Source of the DNA: Methanosarcinaceae archaeon UBA470
Lineage (GTDB): Archaea; Halobacteriota; Methanosarcinia; Methanosarcinales; Methanosarcinaceae
Length of the DNA stretch: 21,081 nucleotides
Assembly: GCA_002508425.1 (NCBI GenBank)
Contig: DAKU01000092.1
Span: forward strand, 1 to 21,081
Direction of reading: 5' to 3'
Shown: one piece after another, positions 7,465-15,141 of the stretch
How positions within the stretch are numbered: the first letter of the stretch is position 1
Layout of the letters: each line of letters opens with the position of its first letter
Translations under genes and position numbers: made by a program
Notes under the pieces: model-generated
Database searches by the model: none
What the model was told of the DNA's origin: nothing
The model's input: only the letters and a program-made list of their open reading frames with translations

Positions 7465-7472
7465 AAAAAAAA
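7465..7472 (-). terminator. T-tract terminator after the cyclase-family gene
   Basis: Eight consecutive A residues on the plus strand give a U8 tract on the minus-strand transcript, 14 bases after the stop codon of the 7486-8124 gene. Archaeal RNA polymerase terminates at such T-rich tracts without needing a stem. Confidence 0.55.
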
Positions 7473-7485
7473 GAATTGCGCACAT

Positions 7486-8124
7486 TCATTCTTCAATAAG
7501 AATAGCGCGCGCAGGTGCGCCATCACAACCTGTGATCTTTAATGGAAGACAAATAAGAGTATAGTGTCCTTCTTTGGCTTGTTCAAGATTAAGGCATTCG
7601 ATAATATTAATCCCTTGGGAAAGCAGTGATCTGTGCAGTGGTAGACCCTTTTCATTTTCTATGGATAATGCATCCACTCCCAACACTTTAATATCTTTAT
7701 TATGGATCCAAGGGGCTATGTCTTCGCTCAGACAAAAGTCATCTGTTCCTTCAAGTGGATTGGTAGCACCTGTTCTCAATAACAATACTTTTGTTCCTTC
7801 TTCTGGATTTATTTTCTTCCATGCCATTTCCATGTGTTCAGCACGAATCGGGCTATCGATACAACTCATATCCAGCAAAATTGCACGCCCTATAAAACTT
7901 TCAGGAAGCAACATATCTACAGTAGTGCCGCTCTCAATGACGTGGGAAGGTGCATCTACATGTGTGCCAGTATGGCTACCCATATTAATTTCTGAAAGTG
8001 CGAAATTATCTTTTTCTATGGAGCAGACCTGTCTTATTGCCGGTTCTGGGTCTCCCGGATATATCGGCATGCCTTGCTGTATGGGTGAAGTTATATCTAT
8101 AACTCGTTTACCCTTGAATATCAT
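7486..8124 (-). CDS. Cyclase-family (kynurenine formamidase-like) metal-dependent hydrolase
   Basis: The 212-residue protein belongs to the cyclase/KynB-like hydrolase family. The metal-binding signature HTGTHVDAPSH (H51, H55, D57, H61) is complete, and the opening VIDITSPIQQGMPIYPGDP is typical. Family members hydrolyse N-formylkynurenine, isatin or other amides and lactones; the substrate here cannot be read from the sequence. It overlaps the upstream PHP-domain gene by four bases (ATGA, 8121-8124), so the two are co-translated and may act in one pathway. No tryptophan-catabolism genes are seen nearby, so a kynurenine role is not supported. Confidence 0.88.
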   Translation of the reverse strand: MIFKGKRVIDITSPIQQGMPIYPGDPEPAIRQVCSIEKDNFALSEINMGSHTGTHVDAPSHVIESGTTVDMLLPESFIGRAILLDMSCIDSPIRAEHMEMAWKKINPEEGTKVLLLRTGATNPLEGTDDFCLSEDIAPWIHNKDIKVLGVDALSIENEKGLPLHRSLLSQGINIIECLNLEQAKEGHYTLICLPLKITGCDGAPARAILIEE

Positions 8125-8771
8125 TGGTACTTCTCGTCTACGATCTTCTGGGAATTGTTAAGAACCTTTTCTGCTTGTTCCAGTGTAAGGCCTGCACCCC
8201 GGGCAACTTTTAGAGCAGTATCCCGGGTAATAAGGTTTTCAGGACTATGTGTATCAGTATCCACCACACACTTCGCTCCAGCTTCAAAAGCTATTCTGGC
8301 TACATGACCATTGGTGCGATTGTGTCCACTTCTTGCGGTTATTTCAAGGTGAACATTATTCTCGATTGCTTTTTCTGCTTCTTCAATAGTTATAAAACCA
8401 GGGTGTGCAAGAATATCGACTTCAGCAAGCTCCACAGAAGCGCTGTTAGTTCCCGGAGCAACAGGTTCTACTATCGTCTCTCCATGCACTACTACTATTT
8501 CAGCACCTAGGTCTTTTGAAAGGCGTGCCATTTTTCCAATTTTGGCAGGAGGAACATGTGTGATCTCTACTCCTGCAAGCACCTTGATATCCATTACCTC
8601 TTCAAGATACTTCGCTTTTTTCAGGCACTTAAGTACGTGCTCTACGTTGGTAAAGTCTGCATGATCAGTTATCGCAATAGCCCTGTATCCATGAATTACG
8701 GCTCTTCTTACCAGTTCGCTTGGTATCAATTCACCGTCGCTAAATATGGAATGTGTATGTAAGTCTATCAT
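8121..8771 (-). CDS. PHP-domain metal-dependent phosphoesterase (histidinol-phosphatase-like)
   Basis: The 216-residue protein has the full set of PHP metal ligands: H5, H7 and D12 in DLHTHSIFSDGE, H37 in TDHAD, E69 in AGVEIT, H96 in HGET, H123 in HPGF, and D173 and H175 in DTDTHSP. PHP proteins include histidinol phosphatases and phosphatases of small nucleotides or RNA ends; this short, stand-alone form cannot be assigned more closely. GGTGA lies five bases before the ATG at 8771. It is the first gene of a two-gene minus-strand operon with the cyclase-family hydrolase and is divergent from the DUF211 gene. A TATA-like CTATATATG around 8790-8798 could drive it. Confidence 0.87.
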   Translation of the reverse strand: MIDLHTHSIFSDGELIPSELVRRAVIHGYRAIAITDHADFTNVEHVLKCLKKAKYLEEVMDIKVLAGVEITHVPPAKIGKMARLSKDLGAEIVVVHGETIVEPVAPGTNSASVELAEVDILAHPGFITIEEAEKAIENNVHLEITARSGHNRTNGHVARIAFEAGAKCVVDTDTHSPENLITRDTALKVARGAGLTLEQAEKVLNNSQKIVDEKYQ

Positions 8772-8908
8772 TATGTCACCATTATCTTGTACATATATAG
8801 GACGGCATTTGAAATAAAGATTTATATCATCAATGCTGATATGCAGATTGATAACTAACCTACTGATGAACTACTATAAATTGAATTTCAAGGTCATTTA
8901 AAGGAAGG

Positions 8909-9208
8909 ATGAATCAATTGCCTGGAATTAGAAGAATGGTTTTGGATGTTTTAAAGCCACACCACCCCTCGATCGTAGAATTTTCAAAAAAACTAAGTAT
9001 TCTGCCTGGTGTTTCCGGAGTCAACCTCAGCTTGTATGAAGTTGATCAGCAAACAGAGACTATTAAGATCACCATTGAAGGGGATGACCTGGACTATGAG
9101 GAAATAAAGCAGTCTATAGATAATCTGGGTGCTGTGATCCACAGCATTGATGAGATTGTAGCAGGACACAAGCTTGTAGAGGAAGTAGAGACGCTACAGG
9201 AAAGATAA
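8909..9208 (+). CDS. DUF211 family protein
   Basis: This 99-residue protein matches the archaeal DUF211 family, small ferredoxin-fold proteins of unknown function. The typical words are PGIRRMVLDVLKPH, LPGVSGVNLSLYEVD, TIKITIEGDDLDYEEI and GAVIHSIDEIVAG. The ATG at 8909 is directly abutted by GGAAGG (8903-8908), too close for use. An in-frame TTG at 8918 sits nine bases after that motif and would begin the protein as M-PGIRR, the usual DUF211 start, so it may be the real start (96 residues). TATAAATT at 8875-8882 is a plausible promoter. The gene is alone on its strand, followed by a T-rich terminator and convergent with rlmE. Confidence 0.9.
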   Translation: MNQLPGIRRMVLDVLKPHHPSIVEFSKKLSILPGVSGVNLSLYEVDQQTETIKITIEGDDLDYEEIKQSIDNLGAVIHSIDEIVAGHKLVEEVETLQER

Positions 9209-9210
9209 GC

Positions 9211-9236
9211 ATCTTACTTCTCTTTTTTGTATTTTG
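9211..9236 (+). terminator. T-rich terminator after the DUF211 gene
   Basis: A run rich in T (TTACTTCTCTTTTTTGTATTTTG) starts just after the stop codon and fills the 29-base gap to the convergent rlmE gene. This is the usual form of a stem-less archaeal terminator. Confidence 0.5.
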
Positions 9237-9237
9237 C

Positions 9238-10008
9238 TCAGTATTTTGCAATAACGTCAGCAAAAGCAAAATTAGGTTTAACATCCTTAACTTTCACTCT
9301 TACTTTGTCTCCTTCACTTGCTCCTTTTACGAATACTACAAAGTCCTGGACCCTGAATACTCCGTCACCTGTTGATCCGGTACTGGTAATTTCCACATCA
9401 AGTTCTTCCCCTTTCCTTACAGGCGCTTTAATGAATTTACTCGCGATCACATATATCTCTGCACTCTGAGACCGAGATGCTACCGGGGAAAAAGACCTTG
9501 TGTGAGTAAAACCAGTCCTTGCTTCTTCAAGAAATGTCTTAAACATATCTCCTTGAAAAACCTTTACCACAAAATGGCCACCTGGCTTGAGAATTTTAAT
9601 CGCACATCCGAGTGCAGATTTGGCAAGGTCTATGGACCGCGCATGATCGTAGCTCCAGTTGCCCGAAAGATTGGGAGCAGCATCGCAAATTACCACATCC
9701 ACTCCACCCTCGCCCACCAGATCAAATATCTTTTTTATGGTGACATCTGAAGTTATGTCTCCTTTTATGGTCTCCACGCCTTCTATTGGTGAAATTCGCT
9801 GCAGATCAACTCCTATGACCCTCCCGCCCGATAGTTTTTTTGCCACTTCGGACCAGCCACCGGGTGCTGCTCCCAGGTCAACTACGGTATCTTCTTCTTT
9901 AATTACATTAAACTTCTCATTTATCTGCAATAGCTTGTACGCAGCCCTTGACCTATAGCCTTCTTCCTTTGCGCGCCAATAATAGGTATCTCTTCTATCC
10001 CTTGCCAT
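9238..10008 (-). CDS. rlmE: 23S rRNA 2'-O-methyltransferase RlmE (FtsJ family) with TRAM domain
   Basis: RlmE methylates the 2'-OH of a conserved uridine in the A-loop of 23S rRNA with SAM. The 256-residue protein has the SAM-binding motif DLGAAPGGWSE (44-54) and the K-D-K-E catalytic residues K25, D109, K149 and E184. The C-terminal 60 residues (about 195-256, GEELDVEITSTGSTGDGVF onward) form a TRAM RNA-binding domain, an addition typical of euryarchaeal members and absent from E. coli RlmE. AGGA lies seven bases before the ATG. It follows the unknown gene at 10022-10570 by 13 bases, as last gene of a three-gene operon that starts with a Vms1-like factor. Confidence 0.95.
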   Translation of the reverse strand: MARDRRDTYYWRAKEEGYRSRAAYKLLQINEKFNVIKEEDTVVDLGAAPGGWSEVAKKLSGGRVIGVDLQRISPIEGVETIKGDITSDVTIKKIFDLVGEGGVDVVICDAAPNLSGNWSYDHARSIDLAKSALGCAIKILKPGGHFVVKVFQGDMFKTFLEEARTGFTHTRSFSPVASRSQSAEIYVIASKFIKAPVRKGEELDVEITSTGSTGDGVFRVQDFVVFVKGASEGDKVRVKVKDVKPNFAFADVIAKY

Positions 10009-10021
10009 TATCCTGCCTGTA

Positions 10022-10570
10022 TTAGTTTGATTGTTTTAGGTGTTCTATCTTTTCACTTAGTTCCATCAGATGATCAGCTACTGCTGTAAATCTGCCTGGT
10101 AACCATGAATTGTAGTCATAATAAAGATTAAGCAGATCGCTATAGTGTGATTCCAGTGTTTTTATTTCCTTGCTTCCATTTCTGGTTGAGCTTATCCCCA
10201 TTTCAAGGTCATGCATTCTTTTCTCGAAGTTTTGCAATAATTTCATTGCAATGATATCCATATCTACTTTTCTCACAGATAGTTTCAAGATCTCAATGAC
10301 CTGACTAAGTTCAGTCGGTATCTCCGGGAATGCATTTGGTCCTGTTATGAAATATATATTCTCATCGGTTTTTGTTCCTGATATTTCCTCTGCAGAAACA
10401 GATTCGATAAGATGTTCTTTTGCAGATTCAATGCAAAGCTCATGCAGTGCATTGGTTTCGTGAGTAGACTCCCTTAACTCCGATATCTCTTTGTCCACAG
10501 CACATATTTCCTCAAAAGTAATAGCACCCAAAACATAGGTTATACCTGTAAGCTCAGCAGCGGATATCAT
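10022..10570 (-). CDS. Conserved-looking helical protein of unknown function
   Basis: I do not recognise this 182-residue protein. The first 100 residues (AAELTGITYVLGAITFEEICAVDKEI onward, then YFITGPNAFPEIP) suggest alternating helices with a beta-hairpin, which could be a winged-helix-like fold. The second half (about 85-180) is strongly helical with heptad-like spacing, consistent with a coiled coil or bundle. There is no signal peptide, membrane segment or obvious catalytic motif, so it is probably cytoplasmic. It lies 58 bases after the Vms1-like gene and 13 bases before rlmE on the same strand, so a role connected to the ribosome is a reasonable guess from context only. Confidence 0.7.
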   Translation of the reverse strand: MISAAELTGITYVLGAITFEEICAVDKEISELRESTHETNALHELCIESAKEHLIESVSAEEISGTKTDENIYFITGPNAFPEIPTELSQVIEILKLSVRKVDMDIIAMKLLQNFEKRMHDLEMGISSTRNGSKEIKTLESHYSDLLNLYYDYNSWLPGRFTAVADHLMELSEKIEHLKQSN

Positions 10571-10628
10571 AAGACCATGCCTTAAAGGAAAGATATATCA
10601 TAAATAAGAAAGAGGGTAATAAAGTTAC

Positions 10629-11645
10629 CTATAACTTGTATCTTCTACAAGCAAGTGATTTAAGAAGAATAGTATCTGGATTATTTTTACCGATATGGAT
10701 ATCTATTGAATGTTCTATTACATTGCTTTTGAGATCCACATTTTCCAGAGCTGCTCTTGCAAGTTGTATGTCTCCACCAATTAATACATAATCGGGTTCT
10801 TTTCCGATATCTTCAAATATCTCTACAATAGCAACACATACTTTTTCTACATGGTGAGCAATGTCTTCATCTCTCAGGCGTTCAAATCTTCTCTGGCTAA
10901 ACCCGCCTTTTGTATGTTTTGCTTTAACGCTGCTTCTTATGATCTGTGATGCAATTAGGTGTTCCCCGTCTTCAGTATAACCTACAAAACTTTCACCCGC
11001 ATGTACTATCAAGATCAATACACTCGATTCAAGTTTCAGGATTTGACTAAGCTCATCTACATTGAATTTATCATCGACAGAAAAATGATGTTTTGTTATG
11101 GGAAGAGGTGGTATGATAATCTCAAATATCAGATTGTCGATGTCATGAAATATCACCATGCCTGTGAATGATCGTAATTTTTCCATTATCTGTTTACGAT
11201 TATCGCTAAAATGCTGAAGGAAACCCCTATCCACATCTTCTATTTTATAGTTCTGGGGAAGATACATAGAGATAAATGTATGTTTTACAGAATGCATAGA
11301 GCTTAGTATAGAGAGTATTTGGCGTATTTCATGCAAGTTCAAGGATGCTGGTGAAGGAATGGAGATATTTTCTTCTTCCGTTGTTTGCAACTGAAGTTGC
11401 TCGGTTAGAGTTGTTATTCTTGCTTCTGCTTTGTTAAGTGCTTCTTCAGCGATCTGTTTTGAAGAAACAGCATTTCTTTGGATTTCCTTGCATTTTTCCA
11501 ACTGGACATTCAACCGATTGTTATCAACCTTAAGTTCGGATATATCAGACTGAAGCCTCTTCATCTCTTCTTCGAGTTTTTCCTTACCTGAATACCTGCC
11601 AATAAATGAGGCTATATTGTTTAGCACACGGTGCTTTTCGTTCAT
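10629..11645 (-). CDS. Vms1/VLRF1-like peptidyl-tRNA release factor (eRF1-fold)
   Basis: The 338-residue protein resembles archaeal members of the Vms1/ANKZF1 (VLRF1) family, eRF1-related proteins that free nascent chains from tRNA on stalled 60S/50S subunits. Residues 21-90 are a long charged coiled coil. The core (about 100-320) has the catalytic-loop signature HTKGGFSQRRFERLRDED, with GxxQ at G248-Q251 where eRF1 has GGQ. The ending YVLIGGDIQLARAAL resembles the release-factor core strand and helix. The zinc finger, ankyrin and VIM parts of the eukaryotic protein are absent. No ribosome binding site is visible at ATG 11645, so it may be leaderless. The stop is TAG. It begins the operon with the unknown gene and rlmE. 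The assignment is from remembered motifs. Confidence 0.75.
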   Translation of the reverse strand: MNEKHRVLNNIASFIGRYSGKEKLEEEMKRLQSDISELKVDNNRLNVQLEKCKEIQRNAVSSKQIAEEALNKAEARITTLTEQLQLQTTEEENISIPSPASLNLHEIRQILSILSSMHSVKHTFISMYLPQNYKIEDVDRGFLQHFSDNRKQIMEKLRSFTGMVIFHDIDNLIFEIIIPPLPITKHHFSVDDKFNVDELSQILKLESSVLILIVHAGESFVGYTEDGEHLIASQIIRSSVKAKHTKGGFSQRRFERLRDEDIAHHVEKVCVAIVEIFEDIGKEPDYVLIGGDIQLARAALENVDLKSNVIEHSIDIHIGKNNPDTILLKSLACRRYKL

Positions 11646-11740
11646 TGGGACTATAAATAGATGCCGGCGTTAAAAGATAATCTCCATGCACATAGCTGCA
11701 TGATATCTATGAAAGAAACGATTTTGTAATTGCAGATGCA

Positions 11741-11773
11741 TTAAAAATAGAAAAAAAGGCTGCAATAATGCAG
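11741..11773 (-). terminator. Intrinsic-type terminator of leuS
   Basis: On the minus strand, CTGCA-TTAT-TGCAG (11773-11760) forms a 5-bp hairpin eight bases after the leuS stop. It is followed by CC, T7 (11757-11751), CTA and T5. This is the clearest terminator in the window. Confidence 0.7.
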
Positions 11774-11781
11774 TCTTAAGA

Positions 11782-14670
11782 TTATTCCAGATATATAGCT
11801 GGTCTCATTGGAGCTGCAAATCTGGACTTTTTCTCCGGGTCATAGTCCGGTGAATCTGCACCATAAACCTCTACGGTGCAGTTAAACTCTTTTTCAAAGA
11901 AGCTCTGGTTTTCTCTGAGAATTGCCAGCTCATCCAGCTCATAACCATCGAACATCTCTAAACGTTCGACTTTCATGCTGCTTATATCGGGCACAATCTT
12001 CTGTACAAACTTTGGTATTTCCTTTCCATAGGCCCTGTTCGCAGGTTCTGCCATAAGGGCCTTGAGGAGGTTACTAGGATTAAGACTTCCTTCGGCCTGC
12101 ATCTTCAGAGCCATCTGGAAAGTTTTTGTCTTCCATGTTGCAGATGTGTATAACACTACCTTCTTTGGCGTCATTTTTGTGACCTTTAGTATTTCCTCTA
12201 TGTCTTCCAGGGTGTTGTCCACAAGTTCTTCTGCAAGCTCTGCATTGCTGTTAAGCAGCCCCGCATCAAATGTCGGATACGGAGCAAGGGATACAATATC
12301 ATTACCTTCATGTCCCAATGCCTGCCATATCTCCTCACATACATGCGGCATGAAAGGTGTCATCAAGCGCACCCAGGTATCCAGCATGTCATAGAGCAGG
12401 TTACTACCGCCCCTTTTCTGATACCACTTTATATCGTTGAGCAGCAGGAAGAATGCATTTTGCAGGGCACTGCGTGTCCTCAGGGATTTCATATCGTTGT
12501 TCGTTTCTCTGATGCGCTGCTGCAGACGGCTAAGCATCCATCTATCTATAAGTTTAAGTTCTCCGCACAAGCCGCATACGACACCGGATTCAATGATCTC
12601 CCTGGCAAAGGAGTAGAACCTTTCCACCTGTTTCTTTGCGGCTTCGACACCACTGTTCCTCCAGTCAGCATCCTGTGTCTGTTCGGCACTTGAAAGAATG
12701 TACATGCGGGCTATATCTGCACCATATTCATCCACTGCAGTCCTCAGAGTAAGCAGCGGACCTTTTGATTTACTCATTTTTTGTCCTTCAAGGGACACGA
12801 AACCATTGACTGCAAGGGCCTGAGGCCACTTATCCTCTTCAAATATGGCTACGTGGTGGAAGAGGAAGAAGAGTAAGTGATTTGGCACAAGGTCTTTACC
12901 TGAAGATCTGAGGTCAACAGGATACCAATAATCCAGGTCTTTTTTCATCTGTGCTATTAGTTGCTCATCAAGACCTGTATCAGCAGCAGTTTGCTGTACA
13001 GTACCCTTTCCAAGTAGCACGTAATCGAAAAGTTGAGGGGTAAGGTGTTCCGGTCCAATACCGCGGGCAAAGAACTTATTGGTGATATAGTATGTCATAT
13101 AGATGGTAGAATCACCAAGCGACTCAATCAGCCATTGATCGTCAAAAGGCAGATGTGTGCCAAGACCCTTTTTCCTTGCACATGCCTTATCCTTGAGCCA
13201 ATCGACTTTGTTGTTGAACTCCAATCTATAATCTTCCGGAATTATCTCCATTTTCTCAATGCATCTGTAAACTTTATCCTTCCATTCCGGATTAGAATAG
13301 TTGAGGAACCATTGGCCTTCAACCATATTTACCACACAGGGCGTTCCGCAGCGGCATACAACCGGTTCGCTGAACTCATAGAATACTTCTCCTATGCCCT
13401 GGCTTATAAGATCCCGGGTGAGTACATCCTTGATCTTGGAAACTGCTATTCCAGCATACTTCCCAGTATTCTCTTTGAGGACCCCGCCATGGAATTCTCT
13501 TCTGTATACGATCTTTGTGGCCTCTTCAGCTTTTGGATCTTTCTGATCCATCACGCCAAGCTGTTGCACAGCTTCTACAGCAGGATACTCTCCGAATTCC
13601 TTGGCTGTTATCAGAGAAATTAATTTTATATTGCGCAGGTCTTCCTTGATCCCATATTCTGAAAGGTCTCTATCATAGAGGTCCTTCAATGCAAGGTAAT
13701 CATAAGGTGCATGCGCAGGCACACTCATTACAATTCCGCTACCATTCTCTCCCCTTACAAATGAGGCAGGCAATGTAATAACATCATTGCCAGTAAGAGG
13801 ATTCTTCACCTTGATACCTATTAGGGATGTAGATGGCACGTTCTCTACAAATTCTACTTTCCTATCAGTGAAAGTGAGTTTCCTGTAAGCTTCCTTGCTC
13901 ACTACCCAGAATTCTGTTTTTCCATCCTTTTCCACTTTGATCTTCACATGCTCTATATTAGGATTGATCCATAAGTTCGTAACACCGAAAATAGTCTCAG
14001 GGCGCAGGGTCGCACAAGGCAGTACTACGCCATCATGCTGGAATTTAACCAAAGTATAATCAACGATAGTTGCCTCTTCACCATACAGGATATCGTGATC
14101 TTCAACTGGATTATTGTCGTTCGGACACCATTTGACAGGATGTGATCCCTTCACAATGAGTCCTTTTTCATACAACAGGTTGAACTGCCATTCAATGAAC
14201 TTTTTGTAAGTTGGGTCAGTGGTGGTGAATTTGCGTCTCCAGTCAATAGAGTAACCAATAGAACGCATAGCCTTTTCAGCTTCTTTGCTGAAGTACTCTA
14301 CTATTTTCTCAGGAATGACCAGTGTTTCCAGAATATCTATAGGTATACCATGCAGTTCTGTATATACCTTCATGGTCTGAGGGTCACGGTTAGCTATCAA
14401 TTCGGCAAGACCTACAATAGGTGTTCCTGTGACATGGAAACCCATCGGAAAAAGCACGTTATATCCCTGCATTCGTTTATATCGTGCTATAACGTCCCCT
14501 ATAGTAAAGGTCCGGGTGTGTCCTGCATGTAAATTACCGTTGAGATAGGGGTAAGGTATTGTTATGAAGAACTTTTCTCTCTCATCTGGCTCAGGCTGGA
14601 AGACTTTTGTATCATCCCATGTCTTCTGCCATTTTCTTTCTATCTCACACGGTATGTAATCCTGTTCCAT
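11782..14670 (-). CDS. leuS: Leucyl-tRNA synthetase (archaeal/eukaryotic type)
   Basis: LeuRS charges tRNA-Leu with leucine and edits mischarged products. From the chosen ATG the protein is 962 residues, normal for the archaeal class. The HIGH-type motif HAGH lies in PYLNGNLHAGHTRTF, the KMSKS loop in GQKMSKSKG (about residues 631-635), and the CP1 editing domain lies between, including TLRPET and GFHVTGTPIVGLAE. The frame extends seven codons upstream to a GTG at 14691. I prefer ATG 14670 because MEQDYIP is the family's usual start and AAGG sits seven bases upstream. It is transcribed alone, with a TATA box and palindrome upstream and a hairpin plus T-tract terminator downstream. Confidence 0.96.
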   Translation of the reverse strand: MEQDYIPCEIERKWQKTWDDTKVFQPEPDEREKFFITIPYPYLNGNLHAGHTRTFTIGDVIARYKRMQGYNVLFPMGFHVTGTPIVGLAELIANRDPQTMKVYTELHGIPIDILETLVIPEKIVEYFSKEAEKAMRSIGYSIDWRRKFTTTDPTYKKFIEWQFNLLYEKGLIVKGSHPVKWCPNDNNPVEDHDILYGEEATIVDYTLVKFQHDGVVLPCATLRPETIFGVTNLWINPNIEHVKIKVEKDGKTEFWVVSKEAYRKLTFTDRKVEFVENVPSTSLIGIKVKNPLTGNDVITLPASFVRGENGSGIVMSVPAHAPYDYLALKDLYDRDLSEYGIKEDLRNIKLISLITAKEFGEYPAVEAVQQLGVMDQKDPKAEEATKIVYRREFHGGVLKENTGKYAGIAVSKIKDVLTRDLISQGIGEVFYEFSEPVVCRCGTPCVVNMVEGQWFLNYSNPEWKDKVYRCIEKMEIIPEDYRLEFNNKVDWLKDKACARKKGLGTHLPFDDQWLIESLGDSTIYMTYYITNKFFARGIGPEHLTPQLFDYVLLGKGTVQQTAADTGLDEQLIAQMKKDLDYWYPVDLRSSGKDLVPNHLLFFLFHHVAIFEEDKWPQALAVNGFVSLEGQKMSKSKGPLLTLRTAVDEYGADIARMYILSSAEQTQDADWRNSGVEAAKKQVERFYSFAREIIESGVVCGLCGELKLIDRWMLSRLQQRIRETNNDMKSLRTRSALQNAFFLLLNDIKWYQKRGGSNLLYDMLDTWVRLMTPFMPHVCEEIWQALGHEGNDIVSLAPYPTFDAGLLNSNAELAEELVDNTLEDIEEILKVTKMTPKKVVLYTSATWKTKTFQMALKMQAEGSLNPSNLLKALMAEPANRAYGKEIPKFVQKIVPDISSMKVERLEMFDGYELDELAILRENQSFFEKEFNCTVEVYGADSPDYDPEKKSRFAAPMRPAIYLE

Positions 14671-14700
14671 GGTTACGCCTTTCCAGTACACCTGTTTTGG

Positions 14701-14737
14701 TATTCAGTCAGTAATTCCATCTGGAATTCATTGAATA
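14701..14737 (-). promoter_or_regulatory. Nested palindrome at the leuS transcription start region
   Basis: AATTCCA (14713-14719) and TGGAATT (14722-14728) form an inverted repeat with a 2-base centre. An outer pair, TATTCA (14701-14706) and TGAATA (14732-14737), surrounds it. The inner repeat spans the start site expected from the TATA box at 14741-14749, so it could be a repressor operator; as RNA it would fold only in part. No function is known. Confidence 0.4.
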
Positions 14738-14740
14738 CCT

Positions 14741-14749
14741 TATTTATAT
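14741..14749 (-). promoter_or_regulatory. TATA box of leuS
   Basis: On the minus strand this reads ATATAAATA, a near-perfect archaeal TATA box. Transcription would start near 14719, giving a leader of about 50 bases before ATG 14670. The rest of the 14692-14893 gap holds no gene that I can support. Confidence 0.6.
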
Positions 14750-14893
14750 GTTGATTACCACCTAAATAACTTACATCCACATAAAGCCTACTCTTTTGGG
14801 TGGTCCATTCAGCAGAACGATTCTCGGCATATTGTGCAAAGATGAATAGTCAAAACTAAGTACAGCGAGAGGGTTATTTTTTGGTTAGTATCC

Positions 14894-15040
14894 TCAGCTT
14901 CGAAGTTGCAAGTTTTCACCGCAGCATGGACAGTTGATGTTGCCTTCATCACAATGCTCGCAAGGGGTCACAACTTCCAGCTCGAATCCGCAGCTTTCAC
15001 AGGAATAGTGTTCCCCTATCTGCATATCACATATCTTCAT
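14894..15040 (-). CDS. Small Cys-rich metal-binding protein (desulforedoxin- or zinc-ribbon-like)
   Basis: The 48-residue product begins MKICDMQIGEHYSCESCG and has eight cysteines: C4, C14/C17, C27/C30, C37 and C39/C40. The order CxxC followed later by CxCC-G resembles desulforedoxin-type Fe(Cys)4 sites (YxCxxCG then CCG), with an extra CEHC pair between; a zinc ribbon is the alternative. The frame is open upstream to 15103, but GAGGAG (15049-15044) lies three bases before ATG 15040 and a TATA box (ATTATAAG, 15081-15074) lies just before that, so the short form is right. It is divergent from cgi121. A redox or regulatory role is possible but unproven. Confidence 0.78.
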   Translation of the reverse strand: MKICDMQIGEHYSCESCGFELEVVTPCEHCDEGNINCPCCGENLQLRS

Positions 15041-15043
15041 TTT

Positions 15044-15081
15044 CTCCTCAAAGAAAAATTGCTTCGGAGAGTACTTATAAT
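15044..15081 (-). promoter_or_regulatory. TATA box and ribosome binding site that fix the small Cys-rich gene's start
   Basis: ATTATAAG (15081-15074) predicts a transcript starting near 15051, followed directly by GAGGAG (15049-15044) and ATG at 15040. The message would have a leader of about ten bases and could not include the upstream in-frame codons. Confidence 0.55.
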
Positions 15082-15141
15082 TTTTCCTGGTCTCTATTAA
15101 CATACCGTTATGCTTATTCTTAAAGAACTGAATTTAGCTCC

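Noticed and set aside
13033..13623. Plus-strand open frame of 196 codons inside leuS
   Set aside because: It is antisense to the conserved LeuRS sequence, with no ribosome binding site or recognisable domain.
14708..14731. An 8-codon frame in the leuS palindrome that could be a leader peptide
   Set aside because: Its ATG lies upstream of the predicted transcript start, and it contains no leucine codons.
14771..14830. A 19-codon minus-strand frame (MPRIVLLNGPP...) upstream of leuS, slightly like a kinase P-loop start
   Set aside because: It has no ribosome binding site, lacks the GKS/T end of a P-loop, and lies upstream of the leuS TATA box, so it is not a leader peptide.
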